Source: Sphingopyxis macrogoltabida (lineage in GTDB: Bacteria > Pseudomonadota > Alphaproteobacteria > Sphingomonadales > Sphingomonadaceae). From it: a stretch of DNA of 64,000 nt. Where the stretch lies: positions 806,501 to 870,500 of the forward strand of contig NZ_CP009429.1 of NCBI RefSeq assembly GCF_001314325.1, read 5' to 3'. A program made the translations under genes and the position numbers. Every line of letters starts with the position of its first letter. Position 1 is the first letter of the stretch. Shown here one piece after another: positions 44,897 through 52,508 of this stretch. The notes under the pieces are model-generated. The model did no database searches, had not been told where the DNA came from, and saw only the letters and a list, made by a program, of their open reading frames with translations.

Positions 44897-45300
44897 CGTG
44901 CTCCATGTTGTTGGAGCGACGAAGATTATGCCGAATGGGCCAAGCGCGATCATGCCGCCAACCGCGCCTTCTCGCCACGATGCGGCATAATTTGGGTTAC
45001 GGCATTATGCGACTTATGCCGATATCGGCATAAGTCGCATTGGACCGGCCATAGCAGCAGGCTCGGCCGCGACCAGATGGGCGGGTTCGGATCGGAGGCA
45101 TATGCGAAGGAGGAGCTTGTTGCCGAGATGGCAGCGGCGTTTACCTGTGCCTCGCTCGGCATCGCGCCGACTGTCCGGCATGCCGATTATATCGCGTCGT
45201 GGCTGTCAGTGCTGCGCGAGGATGAGAAGGCGATCTTCCGCGCTGCCAGTCAGGCGAGCAAGGCGAGCGATTATCTGCTCGCCTTCGCGGGAGACGACCA

Positions 45301-45555
45301 ATGAGGCGGCGTGATCTCTCCACCGTCACCATCGAGGATGCCGAGCGCCGGATGGTCATCGCGCTTCGCAAGATGACCGCGCGGCAAGGCGATATCTTCA
45401 TGTCGATCCGCTTCGACGAGACGCCTTATGGCGAACTGGCAGAGCGGCATGGCATCACCGTCGAGCAGGTGACGAGCGATTTCGCTTCCGCGCTTCGCAT
45501 GTGGTCGCGCTGCCTTCATGCGCGCTTCCCGCATCTCGTCTGGCCGTGGCTTTGA
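45301..45555 (+). CDS. Sigma-70 region-4-like small DNA-binding protein
   Basis: 84-residue protein with a region-4-like helix-turn-helix: FMSIRFDETPYGELAERHGI, then TVEQVTSDFASALRM. No region 2, so it is not a full sigma factor; it could be a regulator related to sigma region 4. ATG 45301 overlaps the ardC stop (ATGA), placing it in the ardC operon. A strong hairpin follows the stop. Confidence 0.75.
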   Translation: MRRRDLSTVTIEDAERRMVIALRKMTARQGDIFMSIRFDETPYGELAERHGITVEQVTSDFASALRMWSRCLHARFPHLVWPWL

Positions 45556-45560
45556 TCCGC

Positions 45561-45594
45561 GGCGGGCCGGATGGCGCTTGCCATCCGGCCCGCC
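45561..45594 (+). terminator. Strong hairpin between the sigma-like and MNT-HEPN genes
   Basis: Perfect 14-base stem GGCGGGCCGGATGG / CCATCCGGCCCGCC with a 6-base loop, 5 bases after the stop, followed by GCCTTCCT. Likely ends the ardC/sigma-like transcript; the T-tract is weak. Confidence 0.55.
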
Positions 45595-46429
45595 GCCTTC
45601 CTAAGGTTGCCGTAATGCGAACCGGCCTCGATCATCTTCCCCAGTCCAAGCAGCGCGAGCTTGCCGATGTCGTGCGCATCCTGTTCGAGGAATTCGAAAC
45701 CGCGCACGCGCGCGGGAATTCGGATTGGAACCGCAAGGGGCGCATCTTCAAGATCGTCCTCTACGGCAGCTACGCGCGCGGCGATTGGGTCGACGATCCA
45801 GTTGGCGGCTACCAGTCAGACTATGACATTCTTGTCGTCGTCAACAATGAGCGGCTGACCGACTTCGAGCATTGGTCCGCCGCCGAAGATCGCCTCATGC
45901 GCGAGGTCACGATTAACCAGACCCTCACCGCGCCGGTTAGCTTCATCGTTCACTCATTGAAGGATGTGAACGCGCAGCTTGAGCGCGGGCGCCCGTTCTT
46001 TGTCGATTCCGTCGAGCAGGGGATCGGCCTCTACGAGGCAGAGGGGTATGAATTTGCGCAGCCGCGTATTCTGCCACCCGAGGAAGCGCGCGTCGAAGCA
46101 ATTACTCACTTTGACAAATGGTTCAAAAGCGCTGGCGCGTTCCGGCTGATGGCGCACACTGCAATAGAAGGCGGCAACTACAACGAAGCGGCGTTTGTGC
46201 TGCATCAGGCGACTGAACGCCTGTACCATTGCACACTCCTTGTAACCTCACTTTACAGCCCAAAGTCGCATCGGCTCAACTTCCTCCGTTCTCAGTGCGA
46301 GCAGATCGCACCCGCGCTGGTCGAGGCTTGGCCGCGTGAGGACAAATTCAGCAGACGATGTTTCGAGCTTCTACGATTGGCCTATGTGAATGCTCGCTAC
46401 TCAAAGTTATGCCGAACTCGGCATAACTT

Positions 46430-46522
46430 CGATTATGCCGAGCGCCACACTATGCCGAGCGGGCGCGGTAGGTCCCGGCTTTCCAGCAACTTTGCGGTGA
46501 TCGGCTCGGCATAGTTTTACGC
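46430..46522 (+). repeat. RIT-2 left 93-bp terminal inverted repeat
   Basis: Begins CGATTATGCCGAGCGCCACA and ends CATAGTTTTACGC. Every base is matched in the reverse complement of 50720-50812. It contains several copies of the TATGCCGA word that also occurs at the ends of RIT-1, presumably recombinase-binding sites. Confidence 0.95.
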
Positions 46523-46554
46523 TCCTCCCTGCACCCATCGCAGAGGAGGAAGCT

Positions 46555-47796
46555 ATGACGCTAAATGATTTTTTGAACGGAAGCTGGACGATCCGCGATT
46601 TGCGGGCGGGGCCATTCAGGGACTGCATCGACCTGTATTCGGACCGGCTTCGCAACGACGGCTACAGCACGGTCACGGCAAGATATTCGGTCAGGATCGT
46701 CAACGGTTTCATCCGGTGGCTGACCGAGCGCCATTTCGATCGCCGCAACATCAACGAACAGCTCGCCGCTCGCTTTTTTGAGGATGGGGATCGGGGTTGC
46801 CGTTTGCGGGGCGGCGACCCGGCGGCGATCGGTAGATTTGTGGAGGTCCTCCGCGAGGCGAAGATTGTCGCTCCGGCGTTACCGCTTCCGTCCAGCCCCA
46901 CCGATCAGATACTCGAGCGCTTCCGCGCGTATCTCGATCATCGGCACGGTCTCAACGCGAGGTCGTGCGCGGCCTATGTCAAGTTCACGCGCCCCTTTTT
47001 GCGCGACATGTCGATTACCGGGCCTGGCGATTTCGCTCAACTGACAACGGCCGACGTCCTCGGATATGTCGAACGGCGTGCCCGCGACGCCAGTGCGGCG
47101 ACGGCGGTGGCGATGTGCTCACGGCTCCGATCGTTCCTGCGATATCTTCAGGTCGAAGGCTTGATCGCGAACGATCTTGCGGCCTGCGTCCCCTCGGTAA
47201 AAAAGTGGCGCTTTACAGCGCTGCCGACCTATCTTTCGGCCGCGCAGCTTGAGCAGGTGCTCCAGCACTGTGACCAGAACACCGCTTCAGGGCGCCGCGA
47301 TTATGCGATCCTGCTATTGCTCTCCCGGCTTGGACTGCGGGCACAAGAAGTGGCGACCCTCACGCTCGATGACATCGACTGGCGCGCTGGGCAGTTCCGC
47401 ATTCAGGGCAAGGGACGGCAACAGGCGATCATGCCGCTGCCTCCCGATGTTGGCGCCGCCATCGCCGCATATCTTCAGAGCGGTCGCCCGGTATCCGATA
47501 GACGCCAGCTCTTCCTGAAGGCCTACCCGCCGCATTCGGGATTCCCGCCGACGAGCGGCATCAGGGATATTGCCGGGAGAGCGCTCCGGCGGGCGGGGAT
47601 CAGCGATATCGCCCATCGCGGTTCGCATATATTCCGCCACAGCCTTGCAACCGAACTTCTGCGTTCGGGCGCCGCTCTGACCCAGATCAGCCAGGTGCTG
47701 CGGCATAAAGATCACGATACCACGCGCATCTACGCGAAGGTGGATCTGGCAAGCCTGCGTACCCTGAGCCAGCCATGGCCGGGAGGCGTGCAATGA
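46555..47796 (+). CDS. RIT-2 tyrosine recombinase A
   Basis: 413-residue tyrosine recombinase, first of the trio. Core-binding domain LERFRAYLDHRHGLNARSCA; catalytic motifs SRLGLRAQEVATLTLDDIDW (Arg), GSHIFRHSLATELLRSG (H-x-x-R), VLRHKDHDTTRIYAKVD (Tyr). GAGGAGGAAGC just before ATG 46555 is a strong ribosome site. The ending SLRTLSQPWPGGVQ parallels the A gene of RIT-1 (LRSVAQPWPVAGGVQ). Confidence 0.92.
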   Translation: MTLNDFLNGSWTIRDLRAGPFRDCIDLYSDRLRNDGYSTVTARYSVRIVNGFIRWLTERHFDRRNINEQLAARFFEDGDRGCRLRGGDPAAIGRFVEVLREAKIVAPALPLPSSPTDQILERFRAYLDHRHGLNARSCAAYVKFTRPFLRDMSITGPGDFAQLTTADVLGYVERRARDASAATAVAMCSRLRSFLRYLQVEGLIANDLAACVPSVKKWRFTALPTYLSAAQLEQVLQHCDQNTASGRRDYAILLLLSRLGLRAQEVATLTLDDIDWRAGQFRIQGKGRQQAIMPLPPDVGAAIAAYLQSGRPVSDRRQLFLKAYPPHSGFPPTSGIRDIAGRALRRAGISDIAHRGSHIFRHSLATELLRSGAALTQISQVLRHKDHDTTRIYAKVDLASLRTLSQPWPGGVQ

Positions 47797-48719
47797 GCCC
47801 GCTACGCGACGCGCTCGAGCGCTACATCACCATGCGCCGCGGGTTCGGATACAAGCTGCGATGCCAGGCTCTGCTGCTCTCGCGTTTCGTCGCCGACATG
47901 GAGCAACAGGGTGCGGCGATTATCACCACCAAGCTTGCCCTCGACTGGGCCACCAAGGAGGCAAGGCCGCCAACCTGGCCGGGACGCCTGTCGGCCGTCC
48001 GCGCCTTTGCCAGGCATTTGTCGAGCACCGAGCCGCGCACCCAGATTCCGCCGACGGACATCCTCGCGGCAAGGCAGCGCCGAACGCCCTATATCTATAC
48101 CGACCAGGAGATCGGCAGCCTGCTCAATGCGATGCTGACGGTTCGCTCGGCGAAGGGCCTGCATCGCTGGACCTATTACTGCATTTTCGGCCTGCTTGCG
48201 GTCACTGGATTACGGATCGGTGAAGCGCTCAGGCTCAAGCATGACGATGTCGATCTCGGCGCTGGCCTTCTGACTATCCGCGATACCAAGTTCGGCAAGT
48301 CCCGCCTCGTTCCGATCCATTCGACCACGGTTGCCGTGCTCACCGATTACGCCAAGCGCCGCGATGCAGTCTGCTTCACGCCGATCAGCCCGACATTCTT
48401 CGTCGGGGAACAAGGTCGCGCGTTAAATCATAGCGCGATCCATCTGATATTTCGTACGGTCGCTCGCCAGATCGGCTTGCGCCGTCCCGGCGATGCATAT
48501 CGCGGCCCGCGCATTCACGACCTGCGCCACAGCTATGCGGTCGCCACCCTGCTGCGCTGGTACCGTGCCGGCGACGACGTCGAGCAGCGATTGCCCATCC
48601 TGTCGACCTATCTAGGGCACAGCCATACCAGTTGCACATATTGGTATCTGTCGGCCTGTCCCGAGCTGATGGAGCATGCCGCGCGGCGGCTCGATGCCCG
48701 ATGGGAGCAGGCGTCATGA
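47793..48719 (+). CDS. RIT-2 tyrosine recombinase B
   Basis: 308-residue middle recombinase. Motifs: TGLRIGEALRLKHDDVDL (Arg), GPRIHDLRHSYAVATLL (H-x-x-R), YLGHSHTSCTYWYLSACPE (Tyr). ATG 47793 overlaps the A-gene stop; the gene ends with an ATGA overlap to the C gene. Same order and junctions as RIT-1. Confidence 0.92.
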   Translation: MSPLRDALERYITMRRGFGYKLRCQALLLSRFVADMEQQGAAIITTKLALDWATKEARPPTWPGRLSAVRAFARHLSSTEPRTQIPPTDILAARQRRTPYIYTDQEIGSLLNAMLTVRSAKGLHRWTYYCIFGLLAVTGLRIGEALRLKHDDVDLGAGLLTIRDTKFGKSRLVPIHSTTVAVLTDYAKRRDAVCFTPISPTFFVGEQGRALNHSAIHLIFRTVARQIGLRRPGDAYRGPRIHDLRHSYAVATLLRWYRAGDDVEQRLPILSTYLGHSHTSCTYWYLSACPELMEHAARRLDARWEQAS

Positions 48720-49717
48720 CCCGGTCCCCGTCCATTGCGCCACTGATCGAGCGGTATTTCGCTCAGCGCCTCATGCATCAGCGCGGTGTCAGCCCGCACA
48801 CCGTCGCATCCTACCGCGACACGTTCCGGCTGCTGTTGCGCTTTGCACAGCGCAGGCTCGGGAAGCCGCCTTCGCACCTCGATCTCGCCGATCTCGATGC
48901 CCCCTTCATCATCGCCTTCCTCGACGATCTCGAAGCGGGCCGCGCGATCGGAGCCAAGACCCGCAACCTCCGGCTGACGGCGATACGGGCGTTCTTCCGT
49001 TTTCTCGCTTTCGAGGAACCGGCAAGCAGCGGGCAGATTCAGCGCATTCTCGCGATCCCCGGCAAGCTCACCGAGAAGCGCGAGGTCCATTTCCTGTCGC
49101 GCCCGGAGATCGACGCGGTCCTCGCCGCGCCCGATCGAACATGCTGGCTCGGCCGCCGCGATCATATGCTGCTGCTCTTCGCGATCCAGACGGGCCTGCG
49201 CCTTTCGGAGATCGCCAGCCTTGATCGCAGCGACATCATGCTCGGCACCGGCGCGCATGTCCGATGCGTCGGCAAGGGCCGCAAAGAACGGCGCACGCCG
49301 CTCGCAGGCAAGGTCCGCGCTGCGATGCAGAACTGGCTGAAGGAGTCGCCACGCGGCGGGGCATCGGCGCTGTTCCCCAACATCCACGGTGGCCGCCTCA
49401 GCCCCGACGCCATCCAGTATCTGCTCGCCAAGCACGTCCGGACGGCGCGCGCGCATTGCCCATCGCTGCGACACAAGCGGGTATCGCCGCATGTCCTTCG
49501 GCACACCGCCGCGATGGAACTGCTCCAGGCGGGTGTCGACCTGTCGGTGATCGCGCTGTGGCTCGGACATGAGTCGATCCTGACGACGCAGGCCTATCTC
49601 CATGCTCATATCGCACTCAAGACCGCCGCGCTCGCCAAGCTCCAGCCGCATAATATGAAGCGACCCGGGCGGTTCGAACCGGAAGATCGACTGCTGGCCT
49701 TTCTCGACGCGCTGTAG
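48716..49717 (+). CDS. RIT-2 tyrosine recombinase C
   Basis: 333-residue third recombinase. Motifs: VSPHTVASYRDTFRLLLRFA (core-binding), TGLRLSEIASLDRSDIML (Arg), VSPHVLRHTAAMELLQAGVD (H-x-x-R), LGHES and QAYLHAH (Tyr). The end (PGRFEPEDRLLAFLDAL) matches that of its RIT-1 counterpart (PGRFRPDDNLLVFLEGL). Confidence 0.92.
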   Translation: MTRSPSIAPLIERYFAQRLMHQRGVSPHTVASYRDTFRLLLRFAQRRLGKPPSHLDLADLDAPFIIAFLDDLEAGRAIGAKTRNLRLTAIRAFFRFLAFEEPASSGQIQRILAIPGKLTEKREVHFLSRPEIDAVLAAPDRTCWLGRRDHMLLLFAIQTGLRLSEIASLDRSDIMLGTGAHVRCVGKGRKERRTPLAGKVRAAMQNWLKESPRGGASALFPNIHGGRLSPDAIQYLLAKHVRTARAHCPSLRHKRVSPHVLRHTAAMELLQAGVDLSVIALWLGHESILTTQAYLHAHIALKTAALAKLQPHNMKRPGRFEPEDRLLAFLDAL

Positions 49718-49735
49718 CTCGGACCGCCGCAGCGA

Positions 49736-50641
49736 TCAGAGGTCGGCCTTCTGCCGGAGCCCATCGAGCCATTCGCGCGACACCGTCTCAACCGTGTCGC
49801 GCAGCATGGCCACCGCCGCCCTGATCGCCTGCAGATCATCGCTGCCGATATCGTACGCAGCCGAGTAGCGCGCCTCGACATAAGCGCGTTTCGCCAGTTC
49901 GAAGCGCCGGCGATCGACCTTCGTTGCCCTCGGCCAGGCCTCGACGAGCCGCGTCTCCCGGTCCTCGGCGAGCGAACGCAAAAACTTCAGATTATGCGAA
50001 CGCGGAACATATTGGCTGCGCACCAGAAGGAAGCAGGTGTACGCCCGCTCGGCAGCCTGATGCAGCGTGAAGGCGGCGTCGTTCTTGTGTCCTTTGCCGA
50101 TATAAAAATCGGCCCCCTCAAGCGCCGTGTCGACCTTGGCCAACCAGTCCGCAAAATAGCCGCTCGCCATTTCATAGGCATCCGCCGCGGTCAGCGGCTG
50201 CGGCGTGGCGAGCGCCGTGCCGTGCAACTCGTAGAGAGCGACACCGTCCTGCGCGATGTCGACCCAAAAATACTCGCCGCGAGTGAGCCCCCGATTCACC
50301 TCTTCGAGCGTGTGGACGATAATGTTCACGGGCCGTGCAATCGCCGCATCACGCAGGATCTTGTCCTCGGCGACATACCAATATTCCGCGATATCGGCGA
50401 GGTCAGCGTGGCTGACGATGATCAGCAGATCATAATCAGACTGATACCCGTTCTCGGGCTCATCGACCCAGTCGCCGCGCGCATAGCTGCCGAAGAGGAT
50501 GACCTTCCGGACCTTGCCGTTCTTCTTCCACGGCTGCGTCGCGCGCGAGATCGCGACGGCAAATTCGTCCATCAAAATCCGCGTTGCTAGCGCCAGTTCT
50601 TCCTGCTGCGCCGGCGGAAGATGATCGACATCGTTCTTCAT
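49736..50641 (-). CDS. Cargo MNT-HEPN protein (nucleotidyltransferase-HEPN fusion)
   Basis: 301-residue intact fusion. The N-terminal minimal nucleotidyltransferase has FGSYARGDWVDEPENGYQSD, then YDLLIIV (GSxxRG and DxD-type). The C-terminal HEPN domain spans about residues 165-295 (HQAAERAYTCFLLVRSQYVP). It is clearly homologous to the host gene that RIT-2 interrupts: both open DHLP...QQEEL/KQREL and share GSYARGDWVD. The HEPN active-site segment here is ARYSAAYDIG, lacking the His of the host copy (RYSPHY). It is convergent with the trio, 18 bases after the C-gene stop, and lies inside the terminal repeats, hence cargo. Confidence 0.88.
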   Translation of the reverse strand: MKNDVDHLPPAQQEELALATRILMDEFAVAISRATQPWKKNGKVRKVILFGSYARGDWVDEPENGYQSDYDLLIIVSHADLADIAEYWYVAEDKILRDAAIARPVNIIVHTLEEVNRGLTRGEYFWVDIAQDGVALYELHGTALATPQPLTAADAYEMASGYFADWLAKVDTALEGADFYIGKGHKNDAAFTLHQAAERAYTCFLLVRSQYVPRSHNLKFLRSLAEDRETRLVEAWPRATKVDRRRFELAKRAYVEARYSAAYDIGSDDLQAIRAAVAMLRDTVETVSREWLDGLRQKADL

Positions 50642-50719
50642 CCCCGGAGTCTCGCCATCTTCACGCCCGGTGGCAAGACCTCATTGCGGCCGATCGGCAT
50701 CGATTGCCCCAGATCGGAT

Positions 50720-50812
50720 GCGTAAAACTATGCCGAGCCGATCACCGCAAAGTTGCTGGAAAGCCGGGACCTACCGCGCCCGCTCGGCATAGTGTGGCGC
50801 TCGGCATAATCG
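50720..50812 (-). repeat. RIT-2 right 93-bp terminal inverted repeat
   Basis: Exact reverse complement of 46430-46522, beginning GCGTAAAACTATGCCGAGCC. Its outer end borders codons for PHYKIS of the interrupted MNT-HEPN gene. Confidence 0.95.
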
Positions 50813-50957
50813 CCGCATTACAAGATTAGCGCGGAGGAATTGAAGTGGATCGGCGAGCGCGTAGCGGTCCTAGAAGGGCTGGTCGAGAAAATTTGCCGTG
50901 ATCACATCGTGGCGCTCGGCAGCGCGGACCGCGCCGCCGAATAGGGAGAATCTCATT

Positions 50958-51398
50958 ATGGAAGACACCGAAACGCTGGTCACGCTGACCGCCGATATTG
51001 TCGCCGCGCATGTCAGCAACAACAGCGTCGCCATATCCGATATACCGCTGGTCATCCGCTCAGTACACGAAGCGCTCGCTGGTCTTTCCGCGAACGCCGA
51101 GCCGGAACCCGAACCCCAGCAACCCGCCGTCTCTGTCCGCGCGTCGATAAAGCCCGACTACATCGTCTGCCTCGAAGACGGCAAAAAGCTCACGATGATG
51201 CGCCGCTACCTGATGACAAACTTCGGCATGACGCCCGACGAGTATCGCGCGAAGTGGAACCTGCCGAAAGACTATCCGATGGTCGCGCCCAATTATGCCG
51301 AGAAGCGCCGCGAACTTGCCAAGCAGATCGGCCTTGGCACCAAGGGCCGCGGAGGCGGACGCAAGCCCGCCGCGCGCGGCCGCGCCAAGGCGAAATAG
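50958..51398 (+). CDS. MucR/Ros-family transcriptional regulator
   Basis: 146-residue regulator. The central MucR domain is clear: VSVRASIKPDYIVCLEDGKK, then LTMMRRYLMTNFGMTPDEYR and AKWNLPKDYPMVAPNYAEKR. The C terminus is a basic Gly/Arg/Lys tail (KGRGGGRKPAARGRAKAK). Only one of the zinc-binding positions is kept (Cys of CLED); the usual histidines of KRHLxTHY are Tyr and Asn, so it probably folds without zinc like some MucR relatives. ATG 50958 lies 13 bases after the MNT-HEPN stop. It likely regulates island genes. Confidence 0.88.
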   Translation: MEDTETLVTLTADIVAAHVSNNSVAISDIPLVIRSVHEALAGLSANAEPEPEPQQPAVSVRASIKPDYIVCLEDGKKLTMMRRYLMTNFGMTPDEYRAKWNLPKDYPMVAPNYAEKRRELAKQIGLGTKGRGGGRKPAARGRAKAK

Positions 51399-51737
51399 CT
51401 ACTGCCCGCGATAGGGCTCGCACGCGATCCCGTCATTGTCGGCATCGAGGCTGTCGCGAAAGCCTGGCTCGCCCCGATAAATCGGGGCGGAACCCGCTGC
51501 GCGCGCGTCGTCGCAGCGTCGCCAATAATCACCCTCCTGCGGTGCACGTGCACGAGCCATTCCGGTCGCTACCGCCACGTCACTCGCTGCCGATACCAAT
51601 TGCGTGCGTCCTTCGGGCGCGGTCGCGGTCGAGCCCAAGCCGACGACCGCGCCGACCACTCCGGCTCCGACGAGCAAATTGACGGCCGAATTCTTCGGCC
51701 GGCGTCTCCGTCTATGCTTCTGCCATTGGCGTGCCAT
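51399..51737 (-). CDS. Excalibur calcium-binding domain protein
   Basis: 112-residue protein: a basic N terminus (MARQWQKHRRRRR), one hydrophobic segment (NLLVGAGVVGAVVGLG, residues ~20-35) that should act as a membrane anchor or uncleaved signal, and a C-terminal excalibur motif GFRDSLDADNDGIACEPYRG with DxDxDGxxCE. It probably sits in the periplasm. It converges on the MucR gene, the stops being adjacent. Confidence 0.85.
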   Translation of the reverse strand: MARQWQKHRRRRRPKNSAVNLLVGAGVVGAVVGLGSTATAPEGRTQLVSAASDVAVATGMARARAPQEGDYWRRCDDARAAGSAPIYRGEPGFRDSLDADNDGIACEPYRGQ

Positions 51738-51781
51738 ACCTGGATCATGGCAGCCGAAAGTAAATCTCCAGTAAGGGAGCC

Positions 51782-52114
51782 TTACAGGCCGGTAGCTGCC
51801 GCGTCGAAGGCGCGCTGCCCGCGCCGTCGCCAGAGCAGCAATTGCCGCTCGCGCGTTTCGCCCCGCAACATCGCAGCGGCATCGATCAGCAGCCCAAGCA
51901 AGACCGCGCGGTCGTCGCCCGTCAGCTCGATCAGATCGGCCTTGGCAACGAGTCCGCCAAGCTCGATCAGCTGGCGCGTGCGTTCGCGGCGCTTCACTTG
52001 CCACGCCCGCGTGTCATGACGTGCCCGCTTCGCGTGAAGGCGATTGCGAGCTTGCACCACCCGACGCACCGCCGCCCGCGTTCCGACCAGCGCCTTTGCG
52101 AGCGCGGGCGCCAT
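51782..52114 (-). CDS. traD: TraD-type small mobilisation protein
   Basis: 110-residue protein of the short TraD family found next to Ti-type traA/traC (not the VirD4-like TraD): RARHDTRAWQVKRRERTRQL, then IELGGLVAKADLIEL and DRAVLLGLLIDAAAML. The family belongs to the relaxosome. The start is uncertain: ATG 52114 overlaps the traC end by 101 bases, and a GTG near 52058 would reduce this to about 45. Confidence 0.78.
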   Translation of the reverse strand: MAPALAKALVGTRAAVRRVVQARNRLHAKRARHDTRAWQVKRRERTRQLIELGGLVAKADLIELTGDDRAVLLGLLIDAAAMLRGETRERQLLLWRRRGQRAFDAAATGL

Positions 52115-52337
52115 CGCCGTGAAAGAAGGCCGCGCCGCTTTTGCGCCACGTCTCCTTCCTCGCCGCGTCGCCGCCGACCGCATCGAGGAGCGCCCCTGCC
52201 AGCTGCTCGATCGACAACGCGTCGGCCCCGGTTGCTATCACCAGTTCGCCGAGCTGGCCTTGCTTCTTCATCTTGAGCGCCTTCGCCTTGCCGGTGAGCA
52301 CGTGGAGTTCGGCGTCGAAATCACGCGGTTTGCGCAT
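52014..52337 (-). CDS. traC: TraC-type relaxosome accessory protein
   Basis: 107-residue protein opening MRKPRDFDAELHVLTGKAKA, then LKMKKQGQLGELVIATGADA, matching TraC/MobC-like proteins of Ti-type DNA transfer systems, which bind oriT. It continues IEQLAGALLDAV and ends in a Gly/Ser-rich tail. ATG 52337 is fixed by the conserved N terminus. It is divergent from traA with the oriT region between. Confidence 0.82.
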   Translation of the reverse strand: MRKPRDFDAELHVLTGKAKALKMKKQGQLGELVIATGADALSIEQLAGALLDAVGGDAARKETWRKSGAAFFHGDGARARKGAGRNAGGGASGGASSQSPSREAGTS

Positions 52338-52450
52338 CGTCTGTCCTTCCGTTTGTGAGGGTCGGACGATCCAGCTATTCCGAGTCTCAGGGTTCGGCAA
52401 GGCGCTGAAATCTAACGAGACGCTTCGATCCCGAGCGCGATGAAATCGTG

Positions 52451-52480
52451 TGAGGGCGCGCTTATACGTCGTGCCGACGT
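52451..52480. other. Origin of transfer (oriT) of Ti type, predicted
   Basis: The 171-base gap between divergent traC and traA contains GAGGGCGCGCTTATACGTCG followed by the inverted repeat ACGTCG-TGC-CGACGT (52466-52480). This matches, from memory, the nick-region core of Ti-plasmid/RSF1010-class origins (AGGGCGC...TTATACGTCG). Position and sequence agree, so TraA should nick here. The exact nick base is not assigned. Confidence 0.65.
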
Positions 52481-52508
52481 GCTCGTTTTGCCCTAAATGG
52501 ACAGCCTC

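Larger units (their letters stand above)
41667..45040 (-). mobile_element. RIT-1: recombinase-in-trio element inserted in ardC
   Basis: 3.37-kb insertion with three tandem tyrosine-recombinase genes on the minus strand joined by ATGA overlaps, the hallmark of RIT elements. Ends share the inverted sequence ATAATGCCGTAACCC ... ATTATGCCGCAT (left from 41665; right, reverse complement, ending about 45010). The right end also has the palindrome ACTTATGCCGATATCGGCATAAGT (positions 45012-45035). The element sits precisely between the HELGH and W codons of ardC. Confidence 0.88.
41037..45304 (+). pseudogene. ardC: ardC-like antirestriction protein, split by RIT-1
   Basis: ArdC-type protein: an N-terminal ssDNA-binding DUF1738 domain (YAEVTSRIIVELEEGRLPWV, GINVLILW, GEKGTVICYADRF) and a C-terminal zinc metallopeptidase-like domain with HELGH. 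The gene is cut exactly after the HELGH codons (41652-41666). The reading resumes at 45041 with WTGHSSRLGRDQ ... FGSEAYAKEELVAEMAAAF to 45304. Removing 41667-45040 restores one frame of 298 codons, the usual ArdC length. ArdC shields incoming DNA from host restriction. It starts at GTG 41037 after GGAGGAG. As present it yields only a truncated product. Confidence 0.88.
46403..50812 (+). mobile_element. RIT-2: recombinase-in-trio element carrying an MNT-HEPN gene
   Basis: 4.4-kb insertion with three tandem tyrosine recombinases (plus strand) and an MNT-HEPN gene (minus strand) at the right. It has perfect 93-base inverted repeats at 46430-46522 and 50720-50812, plus a palindrome AGTTATGCCGAACTCGGCAT then AACT outside the left repeat (46406-46429). 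The right repeat abuts the resumed host reading frame. Removing 46403-50811 restores the interrupted MNT-HEPN frame. Confidence 0.88.
45615..50944 (+). pseudogene. MNT-HEPN protein gene split by RIT-2
   Basis: Two collinear parts. Part 1 (45615-46402) has the nucleotidyltransferase motif YGSYARGDWVDD ... YQSDYDILVVV and a HEPN half (HQATERLYHCTLLVTSLYSP), stopping at AYVNARYS. Part 2 (50812-50944) resumes PHYKISAEELKWIGERVAVL and ends LGSADRAAE. Joined, they give 307 codons in one frame, close to the 302 codons of the intact homologue carried inside RIT-2. HEPN/MNT proteins form toxin/antidote-type modules (HEPN RNase restrained by AMPylation). The break falls inside RYS-PHY, the HEPN active-site segment. 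It is likely inactive as present. Confidence 0.88.

Noticed and set aside
43877..45040. Plus-strand frame running through RIT-1 into the ardC 3' part
   Set aside because: Only the last 88 codons (from 45041) are ardC; the rest is antisense to the RIT-1 A recombinase.
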